64,000 bases of DNA from Misgurnus anguillicaudatus (taxonomy: Eukaryota > Chordata > Actinopteri > Cypriniformes > Cobitidae): the NCBI RefSeq assembly GCF_027580225.2, contig NC_073352.2, positions 35,575,501 through 35,639,500 of the forward strand, given 5' to 3'. The notes under the pieces were generated by a model, which had not been told where the DNA came from, did not search any database, and saw only the letters and a list, made by a program, of their open reading frames with translations. The position numbers and the translations under genes were made by a program. This document shows positions 1 to 12,200 of this stretch, piece after piece. Every line of letters starts with the position of its first letter. Within the stretch, counting starts at the first letter, position 1.

Positions 1-1049
1 GAGCTGTTTTTTCAAGCAATTCAGAAAAGGTGTATTTGGCAAAACTGCAATGGAAACATTTTATTGGCATTTTTAGGTCACCTGATGCAAGAAAATCACA
101 TAATTATTATTTGAAGATGAACCGAAACCTCCTAGAAACACCTCAATACGTGTCTGCTCCTACACTCCTACATCTCTTTTGATTTAAAATAATCTAATAT
201 AAGGGACTTTCCTTGGCATTAATGTTTGGATGATACTCTTATGTCTCATTCAGTTAAAAATAATGCCTATTGTGGTGAATGTGATATATTAGTAAAAGTG
301 ATGTGATTCATTAAAACTAAGTTTCAGTCACATATCATCGATTAATGAAAATGCAATTTCGCAATAGTTTTCAACGACATTTAGAAAATAACGCTAATGT
401 TTTGCGCAAATCTGTAAATTTGAAGACACAGCTACTGATAACTTCCTACAGAAAGTTTCAGATTTATCTTTTAGGATCAACGCAAGAACAACCCAAGCCT
501 GTTTTTGGCTCTAATGGATGTCTTTCGGGCCATGATTATGGAAATATTGATGCCTAGTTTATAGTTTCCAAGAGAAGAGGTGAGGTGTGTTGTGAATGTA
601 TTTTCCTTAAGTCCACCGAGAGGACAAATCTACAACCCTCCTTACAAATCTGAGCCCTGGAATATTTCAAAACAATAAACAATGACAATTCGGCTTTTAT
701 ATCATAATTGCCAAATGTCAGCAGAGGCTCAATCACAGAACTGTAAAGTCATTTGTAATAAATGATGAAACAGTAAGAGTCTCTGAGCTGATTCATCTGT
801 GTTTTAGTCAAAATGACTCAATGTGGAGTGTGTGAGTGTTAGTGAGAACAAGGCCTGCTGGGAAATGGCATGGAAATAAACTCCCTCACAGAGGAAGAGG
901 GGAAACGGACATGTGGTTCCCATCTGCCATATGAACCTGGAGGATATGAAAAGAATAAACACACAAAAACACAGGACTACACATACACAAACATGAGCTC
1001 ACGCAAGGACACAAACACACCCATTACGCTGCTAAATTCACACATTTGC

Positions 1050-1086
<37 letters not shown>

Positions 1087-1640
1087 CGTGCAAACAACAC
1101 AGCAGTCAAATGCTTTTGTTGTATGAAGAGCAGCGTGTGTGACAATAAACGCACGGCCCCATCGACTGAAGCTGAATGGGGTTCAATGAGAGACACACAA
1201 GACTCGAACCCTTCGGACACTTTGGGAAGCAGCGAGACCGTTCTCTCACGCACGCCATCACAAACATCTTCATTTAAATACGAGACAGAGGGGGCGAGAG
1301 AAGCCCTCAACGCAGAGAAAAGAAGAGGAGGAGGAGAATCTGATGAGGAGAAATTAAAGACTGTTGGGATGGAGGGGGAGGTTTGAATGGTGGGAATGTC
1401 TGGATGTCGCTACAAAGCCTCTTGGGTAGATATAAGACTTCAGTTAGAAAGCTGTAATTACAGGCCATCAGACCCAAGCTCGTGAACTGTATTCTGGAGT
1501 TTGTAGGGATCAGGTAGATTTCTGCCAAATCATCTCCAGTTTAAACCAATCAGATGGACATTACACAGTACGGGCACACAGAGGTCAAATATTCTGACAA
1601 AGAGACAACAGAAGGCTTTTAAACAAGATGGGAGAGACTA
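1..1640. other. No gene seen; tetraspanin intron or flank
   Basis: I see no exon with credible splice sites on either strand. Short open frames here have no recognisable protein content, and several overlap a CA/TG microsatellite. If the tetraspanin gene starting at 4425 continues leftward, this stretch is part of its first intron. Confidence 0.5.
1053..1083. repeat. (CA)n microsatellite
   Basis: About 31 bases of uninterrupted CA dinucleotide follow a CA-rich region starting near 958. It creates artificial His/Thr and Val/Cys runs in overlapping open frames. Confidence 0.95.
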
Positions 1641-1804
1641 TGTGATAACAGGAGGATGTGTGAAAACTCAGTTAATGAAGTCAAACATTACTATTACTAT
1701 AGATCCCTTCACGGTTCACGTCACAGGCGGTTCAAACTGTGCATGTCGGGGTCAGAAAAGTCATTACAGCAGATTGAGTTGCGTATTATTCTGTATCGTC
1801 AAAA

Positions 1805-1980
1805 ATGCCTACTTACGTCGTGGGCTGTGAAAATCGCACCAGGTCTTCCGCTAAGTTTTCGCGATTTATGCAGAATCTCAAAAACAAAAAACTACAACAT
1901 CTGCGGCTGCAATTAACGCGCAGGCTGGAACAATGCAAATATCAAAGAGGCTTGTGTTTGTAGTGCTCACTTTATTTGAG
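1805..1980 (+). pseudogene. Broken THAP-domain remnant
   Basis: Reading from the ATG at 1805 gives a THAP-like start, MPTYVVGCENRTRSSAKF, continuing to about 1916. From 1917, one frame away, the sequence reads RAGWNNANIKEACVCSAHF, then Ile and a TGA stop. THAP domains are C2CH zinc fingers that begin near Met-Pro and end with Cys-x2-His-Phe. The CSAHF piece and the upstream GC fit that pattern. One zinc-binding Cys near the start appears lost, a frameshift lies near 1914-1917, and TGA follows CSAHFI. A good donor, GTAAGT, stands at 1981. It is most likely a decayed exon of a THAP gene or of a THAP-encoding DNA transposon. An unrelated reading with chance motifs cannot be excluded. Confidence 0.55.
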
Positions 1981-1989
1981 GTAAGTCAT

Positions 1990-4330
1990 CATTTTTCAGC
2001 CCTGTTAGATTAAATTATAAAGCCTGGATGGTATGAACAGTTTGACCCCATGCTGCGTGCGCACCTGATACTCATTCAATGTTTACAAACCTTGAAGGGG
2101 TCTATAGATCACCCTTAAGGTCGAAGTATAATCCATATTTTACATGTACACCGGGGTCCTCGTAGTGCAGGTAACGCAATTTTCGTCAACAGAAAAGTGC
2201 ACACGTATTGTTAATATGGGTGCCGAAAAAAACATGCGCTGCTCATGCGTGCGGTCTGAAACCTGTGTAAGACTTGATATTAAATGACAAAGAAGGGACC
2301 TGAACCATATGGGTACAAACACAATACTGGTACCAGTAAGACAAAAAACAGCAGTAGAGATCTACAGGTTATGATGTGTTGGTACAATGATGGACAAATA
2401 ATGTGTAAATCTGCTGGTGCTTTTTCTATATGAACATACTGTCGTTTTCACAGCAATGGTGAAATTGCCATCATAAATGGATGAAATGATCTCTTTGATT
2501 TCTCTTCTAATGTAATAAGGAAACAGATTTAATTTTGCATGTATATTTTAAAGGGGTCATGAATTGAGTGATCAAAACACCATAGCAATCGCCCCAGCAT
2601 ACCCTAGTTAATTAAACTCTTTAAAAAATGCTCAAACTTTGTCCTATCTGGAACATTTACAACAACAAACAAAAAAATACACTTTTTGAATAAAGGAAAA
2701 AAATAATGAGGGAAAAATGTCAGATAAAATCAATCTTATGATGGCAACAGTTAAAGTCTTTAGTGTTTCAGCTGGTGTTGGCAAAGGTTTTCTGCCAATC
2801 TGTTTGTCCAATCCATTTTTCAAATACAAAATATTTCCAAACCCACGATTTGCGTATGATAGCAGTCACTAAGACATGAAAATAAACGAAAATGCACACT
2901 TTGGAGGTAATGCGTAGATGGATGTTAAGTCAAGATATGAGTGTCAAAATAAAGGTACCTCAAATCGATATTTTTTGTGTGGCATTGATGGATCGTATTG
3001 ATAGAAATTTAATCAATGCATTGATCCATATAGATGTATTGTTACACCCCATCATCCAAGATACCTCAACAACATAAGGGTGAGAAATGCAGGCAGCAAT
3101 ACTCAGCTTTTTTCTATAGGAAGTAACATTTTGACATTTTTGTACACACTTTTCCCACTAAACCTAAAATGGGTCTGTCTGGTTAATTCAGGTGCTACTT
3201 ATGGGTCAGATTGCGTGTAAAAAGATCAAAAGCTACAAAAAGAGATGATCTGAGATTCCAGAGTTTATTTGGACTCTAAAGTCTTCAACTAAACCAAGAT
3301 TCAATAAAACACAGCGAGGACAATGGCAAAAGGAGTGTCTGCTTGAACAGATCTTTACGAAAGGTTAACATTTCAGTCGGGACAATATTAAAGTATGGGG
3401 GGGGGCAATTACCACCACCACACCCTAAAGAGGGGCATTCAAAATGCCATTCAACACTAACCAATGAAAAGAAACCAGGCCAGAATTTATGACATCAATA
3501 AGCTTAACAGAATCATGCTTCAGGCTATGAGTTCATCCCAACAGTTTACTCACAGATGCTTCCCGCTCCATACGTTTCCTTTATCCTTGTGTATTCATAT
3601 CACAGCTATATGATACGATTCATCACAATGATGTAATACAGAAGCATCAGCATTTACAAACAGCACCTAATGAAAGCAAGATCATGCGATGTACATTGTG
3701 TTAACAACGCAAAGGTTGTGGAATTGATTCTCAGAAAAAAACTGATAATAATGTTCAACTTGATTGGACACTTTAGAAAAAAGCATCAGACAAATACATA
3801 AATATAACTGATGTCATAAAAACCATCAATACATCTAAAGACCTGCACATATCTGACAGATAAAGAAATAAAAAAGAAGCACAAAACAGGAAATTCATTT
3901 TACATTTCATTGAAACAGCAGAAAAATACTTAATAACCACTTTTAAATAAATCGATCTGTGACCTAACATCCATAAATAATCCTAGTCATCCCAAATCAC
4001 TTCTGAATGAGAAGAACTTTAGAAAGATAACAATAACACTTCCATACCTCCCATTAGAAACCACATAGACGTCTACCTGGATAAATACATTTGTTTATCT
4101 GATTGGCTTTAATTCATTCCCCATACAGAATAAAGAGATGATTTCCATACAGAGAAAATATTTTATGACACCTCAAAAGTACAGTAACACAAATCTATTC
4201 AGTTAACATGTTGCGATATGTTAGAGGCATCTGTGTGTGTCAATCCTGTTTAACTTGTTTAGAGATCATGAGAAACACAAAGAAAAGATTAGAGAGGCAG
4301 TTAACACACAAATTACAAAACATGCAGCCA
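1990..4330. other. Gene-free, AT-rich stretch
   Basis: No exon is supported. Around 2958-3050 the sequence resembles the end of a hAT-like element: ATCGATCC-type words followed by TGTTACACCCC at 3040-3050. The matching other end was not found. If the tetraspanin gene runs leftward, this is its first intron. Confidence 0.45.
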
Positions 4331-4338
4331 AAACTTAC

Positions 4339-4425
4339 CCAAAATATGATGTTGAATGCAAATAAGAAGTATTTGACACAACAGCTGACCTCTGCTCCTT
4401 TAAATTGATGCTGTTTTCTGCTCAT
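4339..4425 (-). CDS. tspan17: TspanC8 tetraspanin (TSPAN17/TSPAN5-like), first coding exon
   Basis: The 29 codons read MSRKQHQFKGAEVSCCVKY then FLFAFNIIFW, ending exactly at a consensus donor (TGG|GTAAGT at 4338-4333). This is the cytoplasmic N-terminus and start of the first membrane segment of the TspanC8 group. TSPAN5 and TSPAN17 share the pattern of a charged start, E-V-x-C-C-x-K-Y-F and F-N-x-x-F-W with the intron after that Trp. The Cys pair is the usual palmitoylation site of tetraspanins. Family members control exit from the ER and surface sorting of the protease ADAM10. The remaining exons (second to fourth membrane segments and the large loop) are not seen at 1-4330, so they should lie left of the window beyond a long first intron. 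The His-Gln-Phe start favours tspan17 over tspan5, but the paralogue assignment is uncertain. Confidence 0.8.
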
Positions 4426-4870
4426 TTTGTCCAGGCCAGCTAACGCTATTGTGTTGAGTCAAAGATCAGCTGCGAAAAATTAAACGAAAAAAACTCGCCA
4501 ACGATTCGTGCATTTATATTTTAGTCGAAGAGGCCGCGAGCCTCTCAAAAAAAATCAGCAATACATCGCAAACCACAACAACACACCACCAACATTTGTT
4601 TGAAGACACATCTGATGCGGTTCCTCGGGGTTTTTTTATGAAAATAACATTGAGGTGCGTTCAACGTGCGGCAGACTGAATGCTTAAGATCTCCCCTCAT
4701 AAACCCCCAGCGTTTCGGATTGGTGTCATTCAATTATTTTAACATTTTAGCCGTGTTGTGAACGTCCCGATGAAAACAATCCTCATCTGCCTAACAATCC
4801 AGCAGCGGGAGGAATGAAGCGCGACACGACAATCACAAAAAAACAGAACAAAGTCAACGGGACAGCTTTC
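4426..4870 (-). promoter_or_regulatory. Probable 5' UTR and promoter region of the tetraspanin gene
   Basis: Immediately upstream of the tetraspanin ATG, the sequence becomes richer in CpG (for example around 4495-4545 and 4800-4880) than the AT-rich DNA on both sides. This fits a TATA-less promoter and leader. No clear TATA box or initiator could be chosen, and the transcription start is not defined. Confidence 0.4.
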
Positions 4871-4879
4871 ATAATAAAA

Positions 4880-6010
4880 GTCACTCTGCGACGGGTTTTC
4901 GTTTAAATATCGATGAGTTGTGTTAAATATATATTTAAATATAACACTTCTTGTGTGATAAATAGTTTATATAAGAACATAGGATATATAAGTATAAATC
5001 TGAATATTATGATTTATCATTTATTTTAATGTAATTTTAATTTGTCTTGTGAATTACCACGATAGTCTTATACATGTGACTAAAAGTCTACATTATATTT
5101 ATCTTGGGAAGAAATATTTATCGATTTCTATCTTGGACCAAGGAAATAGTTTATTTAAATCATAGCGAATCCTACCGTTTCTTGCGTGTTTTGTTTATCT
5201 GCATTTAGTTGTTAAGCTTCAATGAGATGTTTGTGGGGTTTATTTTATAAATATGCTATTTGTTAACATAGTCTTGACAGGTTGCAGATAGTCTCATAAA
5301 TCAGAAAAGCATTCTTTTTTATAGATAGTAAGCATCATGTGAATGCATACACTTGATGCATTTTATTAATTTAAACCGTAGGCTACAATGTCAAAATATA
5401 AGAAACTCGCATTATTACACAGGTACAAATAATACATAAGCTAATGATAAGTGGGCTGTTTTATTGAGTCGCTTCCGGTTGTTGTTGTTGTTAATAATTG
5501 TCGCTTACTGTTGGAGTTGTTCTTGAATGCATCATCTCTGCAGTATGCTTGTAATGCATGAGCTTCTTTACTTCATGAGTAAAAAACCTAATATAATAAT
5601 AACATTCTGAAGAGATGATAATGAACGATCCATCTTTTTATGGATTTTATTTTATTTTTTTAAATCTGTCATCTGTTTTTGTTATTTTTTAAAAGCTGTC
5701 ATCTGACGTATTTGATATATAGAGATTTCTTTACTTATTAAAGAATAAAAAAATAATAATTATTTTATAAAAGATTAAACAACTTAAAGACATTTCACGC
5801 CCTACTTTTAAATGTATATTTTAATATTAATTGTCCAACGGTGTGTTTTTTAAATTTTTTATTAATTTTTTTCCTCATTAATAAATATTTGCTATAACAT
5901 CTTGAAATCATATACTGAGTTTATTCTCCACAGTGATGAGATGAAAACTTTACTCTTACCGTCCTACAGGTGGTAGTGTTTACCAGGCATCGGATGATCT
6001 TTCTGTATAC
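4880..6010. other. AT-rich intergenic stretch
   Basis: Nothing gene-like is visible. The stretch is dominated by A/T runs and separates the tetraspanin promoter region from the transposon at 6013. Confidence 0.5.
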
Positions 6011-6012
6011 CA

Positions 6013-6340
6013 TTAAAGGGGTAGTTCACCAAAAAATAAAAATTCTGTCATCCTTTTCTGACTCTCTTGTCGTTACAAACCTGTTTAAAGTATTTTATTT
6101 TGATGAATATGAAGGAAGATATTTTGAAGAATGTTTGTAACTAAACCGATCATGATGAGCCCCATTTAGTAGGAAAAATAATACTATGGAACTAAATGGG
6201 GTCATGGACAAATTGATCACAAACATTTCACAAAATATTTTTCTTCGTGTTCATCAGAACAAAGACATTTATACTAACAACACGAGAGTCAGAAAATGAT
6301 AACATAATTTTCATTTTTTTTGGGTGAACTATCCCATTAA
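6013..6340. mobile_element. Foldback MITE with TTAAAGGGGTAGTTCACC ends
   Basis: The left end reads TTAAAGGGGTAGTTCACC and the right end GGGTGAACTATCCCATTAA, which are imperfect inverted complements. The interior is also palindromic: the segments with GATATTTTGAAGAATGTTTG and CCCCATTTAGT pair with segments in the right half. This is a very common cyprinid non-autonomous family. It has no coding capacity. A decayed relative lies at about 35960-36190. Confidence 0.85.
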
Positions 6341-6488
6341 AAACACAAGTCTAAATTTTTAACGTCTGCATTTGTAATTAAAATTTGTGCTTAAAACAAA
6401 AAAAAAACCATTGTGAAATGTGTCAAGGAATTCATCCAAGAAGATATTGTTTATTGGTGTTTATTTACTTAATGTACAAAACAATTGT

Positions 6489-6589
<101 letters not shown>

Positions 6590-6599
6590 CAGGTTACTC

Positions 6600-7900
6600 A
6601 AGCATGATAAAGTCACTGTCAGTTCATTTATGTCAAACATCTTCCAGAAGACCACAGGAAGGATTACACCCTCTTACTGCGATTGTAAACCATCCTTGAT
6701 ACTGAGAAGATTATTCTAGCCAAAGTCACTTCAGCTGATGTCCTTGTCAATCAAACCATGCCTATATGCTTAAACCTGCTGATATCATCTGCTGCAATTC
6801 AATATCTGAGTGCATACTAACATGAGCACACTTAGTATACATGAGTGCTAACAACAATCATATACGTTTGGTGAGAATGTCCTTAACTGTATACAATGTG
6901 TTCTGTGAGAATATCAATCTAATGTAACTCATACTCTGTGTACAGACGTTTAACAGTGTATATGATAAAACATACATGTTCCCCACAAATATACTTGTTG
7001 CCCGTGTGTAATGTGTAAAAAACAACCACCATCATTTCTTTCATTATTGTACCAAATAAGTACTTAATCCCCCTAAACCTAACTGAAGCTCCTTTTGTGT
7101 GATATAATGTAAAGTTAAGCATATATTTATCCCCAGAAAATCTCACCCAGAATTATGTTTTTATTTGAAAGTGAAATATAAGCAAGATGCATTAATGAAA
7201 ACAGAACTTCAGTTCATTTGTGTTATTATTATTTTTTGCAAACTTACGCTGTACTTCCACTGCTTTATGTTTTCACTTCTGTCCTTTTTATGCACATTTG
7301 TTAAACATGAAACCTACTTTATTCCTGTATAGTGCAGGTCAGCACACAACCAGTATGGAAGCTGCATTGGATTTCAAATCACCAGCATTTTCCATTTATA
7401 GTTTATGTAATGTAGATAACGCCATCATTCTCTCTCATACTGTAAAAACTTTGCCGTGTCATCCCAACAATCTAAACGCACTCACTATCAGCAATAAGCA
7501 ATCAGATCCTATCAAGTTTTACTTGAGTCGGGCCTACAAATTTTGTCAATGTGCAACAATATTTTAATGCTCTCAAATACTGTTAAAGCAATTCTGTACA
7601 AAAAAGCAAAAGGCTAAATCCCTTTCATGTCCACGTACATTTACAAAAAACTGCTTTAAAATTTTTGCACATTACACTTTTCTTTGGTAATAAGCGTAAA
7701 TGATTTTTTGGTACATTTTTCTGAATTCACGCAAGGCTTCTTCAAAAGATTACAGATAACTGCATAGATTTTACTTGAAAAAACAGTCATCATTTACTAA
7801 TCCTCATGACATCCAAAACCTATTTGGCCTTCTTGGTTTCACTGAATGCAAAAGGAGACAAAATAATGCTTTCTTTAAAATGACTGGAAACCCAGGAAGC
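6600..7900. other. Intergenic or distal synpo 3' UTR, no gene seen
   Basis: No coding exon is recognised; the open frame at 7220-7567 has no credible protein character. Minus-strand AATAAA (7323-7318) and ATTAAA (7568-7563) are possible polyadenylation signals for the long synpo transcript, but their use cannot be judged from sequence. Confidence 0.35.
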
Positions 7901-7904
7901 CAAA

Positions 7905-8173
7905 ACCCAATATAGTCTGGCTATGAGTAATCCACTTCTACCCTAAGTAATCTTAAATTTGGTTACATGCCGTTTTTGCCAAAATAATTTGGAGAATGAC
8001 TATATTTCATCATGTAAGCAAAGTCGACAGGTGTTCAAGGTGTTTGCTTTCATTTCCTTTTTAAACGTTATAAACGTATACGCATCATCTATTCTTGGAC
8101 TATGGTTAGACGTCTTTTAGACTTTCACTGGCAGCCCAAATTTTGCCTTGTTTTAGCCAAAATTGCTTGCTGG
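7905..8173. repeat. Dispersed repeat, copy 1
   Basis: This stretch matches 37226-37438 closely and in the same orientation. Shared words include GGTTACATGCCGTTTTTGCC and GGAGAATGACTATATTTCAT. It lies downstream of the synpo stop codon at 8511, so it may be transcribed in the 3' UTR. Its class is unknown. Confidence 0.8.
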
Positions 8174-8510
8174 AAATAGGTACAGATGCTTTTTGATGCT
8201 AGTAATGACTCATAAAATTAGTAATTATGATTTGAGATTTCAAGTTGTTTCTCACATAAATATTGCTTCAGAAAACTTGTGTATATTATTCCAGCGTCCC
8301 TTCCTATTCAATTTCAGTATAGAAGCCCAACACAAGACAAACATCCATCCAGGTGCATAACCACATGAAGATGAGTAAATGATCATTCCTTAAAACTTCA
8401 CGACAAATGCCATTTTAGCCGTGCACAGGAAATCCAAAATGTTTTACATTCAATATTTAAAAGTTACTTTGGTTCCTGTTTTCATTACAACAATCGTCCA
8501 TAAGTGCTTC

Positions 8511-9218
8511 CTACAGATCTTCAGGCATGCTTCCCCTCTTCACCTTTAAGCTGCCGGTCCAGCCGCGAGGGCAGGTGTTGTAGCTACGCACCCCGGGCGA
8601 GCGCAGGCCCGAATCCTCTGACTCGACAGAGGCGTCGGAGTCAGTCAGCGAGCGTGTGTTGTACAAGCGCACCGGCGAGTGGATCATACGGGTAGGAGAG
8701 GGACTGGTAAGGGTGGGTGACCGAGCTCCCAGCATTCGTGGTTGAAAAGGGCTTGCGGGTTTGTGTTCGTAAGGCACGGTACCGGCGTTCACAGGTGAGA
8801 TGGGCAGGCTGTGCCCACTTAGCGCACCTGGAGATGGACTGTTTTTTCGTTTGGCAGCATTGATGATGTTTTTGGCCAGAATTCGGTGATTGGCTTTGGT
8901 GTCCTGGGTGACGGCCGGAGACTGGCACCTGGTTTCCCATGGTGGAGATACTGGTGAGGTGGCGTTAGATGGCTTAAAGATGATTCCCGGAGATGAAGCG
9001 GCAGACTTGTGAATGGTCTTATGGATGGGTCGGGGGGAAGGGGAGGCTGGTATGGGCTTGTAGATGAGGCTGGAGGATGTGGAGGTCACCACAGGGCTGC
9101 TGGGAGACCAGACCGCACTAGAGGCCACATCTGGACTGGTGAAGCGTCGAGTGAGATTGGGTGTCCTGGAAGTGGGGGTTGTGGAGCCAGGACTTGTGAT
9201 CGGGGTGTCCTCTTCATC
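8511..9218 (-). CDS. synpo: synpo alternative C-terminal exon
   Basis: The acceptor CTCATAG|GATGAAG begins a 235-codon frame ending at TAG 8513-8511. It starts DEEDTPITSPGSTTPTSRTP and is rich in Ser, Pro and Thr, with repeated SP and RSP sites and basic stretches such as ILAKNIINAAKRK near its middle. It is likely disordered, like the rest of the protein. It joins the central exon at a codon boundary after ITAQ. Extended C-termini made by the same kind of late splice are known in the SYNPO2 paralogue (from memory). Base composition is clearly coding, with high GC and CpG compared with the flanks. Confidence 0.88.
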   Translation of the reverse strand, partial: DEEDTPITSPGSTTPTSRTPNLTRRFTSPDVASSAVWSPSSPVVTSTSSSLIYKPIPASPSPRPIHKTIHKSAASSPGIIFKPSNATSPVSPPWETRCQSPAVTQDTKANHRILAKNIINAAKRKNSPSPGALSGHSLPISPVNAGTVPYEHKPASPFQPRMLGARSPTLTSPSPTRMIHSPVRLYNTRSLTDSDASVESEDSGLRSPGVRSYNTCPRGWTGSLKVKRGSMPEDL

Positions 9219-12200
9219 CTATGAGAGAAAAAAACATAACTTTTTGAGCTATGGCATCAGTCTTCATTTAAACACAAAGATGCAATCACACTCCAAGGTG
9301 CAAGCTACAACATCAGATCATTTATAAGACCATTTCATGATTTGTGAAAGCAAACAAGTTTCCTGGGATATTGTCAGGTATCATGCATGTTTGGACAGGA
9401 TTAGCAGCACACCATTAAAACACATCTAACAGAATATCAGGGTTATCAGGGCTTTGAATCACAGCGAGCGGTTTATTCTTGTCCAACGACTGAGCAGTTT
9501 CCCAGCACACATCAGAGACATCATGCCATCTTCAGATTACCAGCATACACGCTGCCAAGGCCACTAACCTTTACTGAGATATGCTTTTACACCGCTGAGG
9601 ATGCTGGGTAGGTTTTCACCCCCATCAAATGTGTTTTTCCAAGCACGAGGGAGGCCGTAGGTCGGGCCGTTCGTCTAAAGCTCGAGCCCGCAGGGGTCTG
9701 TGTTTTGGCTCAGATGTAAGTTTTTAGGGGCGGGCGAGGAATGCGCAGGGTACATTCATATTCAGACAGCATTACAGAATAGCTTCTCATTTCATTTTGG
9801 GTCGGGGCACAGCACAGCGGGCGTCTCTCAATGATCGCACAGCTTTGTTTTTACTAATAAAAACGCCTCTTTCAGCATTAAAAAGTAAAATACTGCTGTA
9901 AAACAATGGATTTTAAAGATGCTGAAAAAAATAAAAGATAAAGAACAAATACAGAATACTCAGTGCAAAACATCAGATTAGAAAAGAGAGGAAGATAACA
10001 CAGTATGAAAGTAAAGATAGACATTTTAATAAAATAGAAGTGGACAAAATTGAATGAAACTGAAAAAGCAAAAAGGACAAATAAAGACCCAAACGGCAAA
10101 AAAGACTGATGCTGATAAATACTGCACTGTTTGAAAACAACCAGCGTAGAAGTCCCAATCAGATATAACATATATAAAGATAAAGTCAACTCGAAATGAT
10201 GGTGAAAATGATATCCATACTAAACTATGAAGCTCATGCACTCATAAAACAATAAGAAGTGAACAGAAGAAGAGCAGCACAGGTGTCACGTCCAAGTATT
10301 AAAAGTCTCATATCTTCGACTTATTTTAAATTGCATTTTGTAGATCGTAAAAGCCATCTGCTAAAGTGCTTTATGAAACTCTATCAGACTCCAGCATTAA
10401 AACTTGGAGGCAAGCATTGGAAAATGACACACTAGTTACGTACCTAAAATATATATGGCACAAGCACAAAACTGAATAAACTAGCCTGCTTCTGCTGCAC
10501 TAAATTACAATGTCTTGATTTAAATAAACTTCATTATAAGATTCATCGTTATTATGGCCCTCTAGTGGTCGTGTTATGATATCAATGCCTCAACATGCAA
10601 ACCTAAACACAAGAAATTAAACTTTCTCTGTATTCTTCATCTTTTTTGATGACAGAAAACAGTGCAAGAATGAGTATTTTTCTCTTAATGCTTATTGTAA
10701 TATCTAAAAATCCCTAATAAAAGACTTGTTGACTTAAAAACAATACTGTAAACATTTTTAGTGCATCCCTGAAATAGCGGTTTTTTTTTTAATATAGTAG
10801 TCCATTTTATACAAATCTGATTTTAATGTGTTAAAATCACATTAATATTTCTTCTTTTTTTTGCAGTGTAAGTGCATAGCTATTTGAAGTGAGTATAACA
10901 ATAATCGGTGTACTGCCCCATACAGCAAAAAATACATTTCTCTGGCCAAAAATATGTTTTAAATATATGCTAAGTAAAGCTTCATTTTTTTCATTTAAAA
11001 ATATATTTAGTTTTCATATAACACATATTTCAGGGGCAACCAAAACATTGGAAATTTTACAACCCATATGGCAAGAAATATATTTTTCCTGGCCAAAATA
11101 TAAATTATTGTATAAAATATAAAATTATAAGTTTATTTTTGCAGTTAAGCAGTTTAAATTTATTTTTAACATTTTAATTGTTTAAGTTTTTCTTCCAATA
11201 CGATGTTAATATAAAAAATATACAAAAATGGCCAAAAATATATTGGTGAAAAAAACCTTTTAAACCACATAATTTTTGACGATTTGCTGTATATTTTAAT
11301 TTTTTTTTTTTGCCGTATGGGACTTTCTTTCTCATTATTTCGAAGTGAAAGTTCAGTCGGATACATCACTTTTACATCATTTCCACAATACAGTCTGAAG
11401 AGTACATAAAAAAACAAAGGAAGAGCAAAGATAAAAAGGATTCAAATTATGAAGATGGTTTCCACACCTGTGCAGTGATTCCAGCTTTTTTGGTGGAGAA
11501 GGTGGGTCTGGGCGCCTTGACGGCGGATCGAGGTGAGACCACACGTTCTGGAGCTAAAGGAGACACAGGAGAACTGATGCTGGGACCGAATGGCGTGATG
11601 GGAGGAGAAAAGCAATGGGTGGATCTGTATGAAGCAGAAGGACTGTATGGTGATGGTAATGGACTAGAGGGAACTGAAGGTGACCTAGAGACGTTGTAAC
11701 CTGTTTTGAGCGGCTTAGGTGGCGGGGCCGCTCTGGGAAGAGTGCTGTAGGTATCTTTAGTTGGGTTGAATATGAAGAGGGATGAGCTGAGCTGGTACGG
11801 CTGATGTTTGGACAGCTCCATCTCGATTTTAGTGCAGCCGTTCTCTATAGGTATCTCTGGAGGCGGTTCTGGTGTTTTGACAGGAGCGGCCTTTTTGCGC
11901 GGGGCCTTCTGAGCTTGCAGCGTCTTTGACGCCTGTGCATTCATGTTCGAAGTGTTTATGATGGCCTTGACTCGACCAGGCATGTTGGACGGATACACCC
12001 ACGATGGAGGTAAGGACATGGTCGGAGAGGGAGATCTCAGCTCCTTGCTTTCACGGACGTACCTTTCCATCCTGGATTGACGTTTGGCAAACAGTTCAGC
12101 CCCTTTCCCTGAAGCGTTGGTAAGGGCCTGCTCGGGCTTGTGCTCCACCCTGGCACGCGTCCCGGAGCGCTTCAAACACGAAGTCCACTCCGGCACCAGC

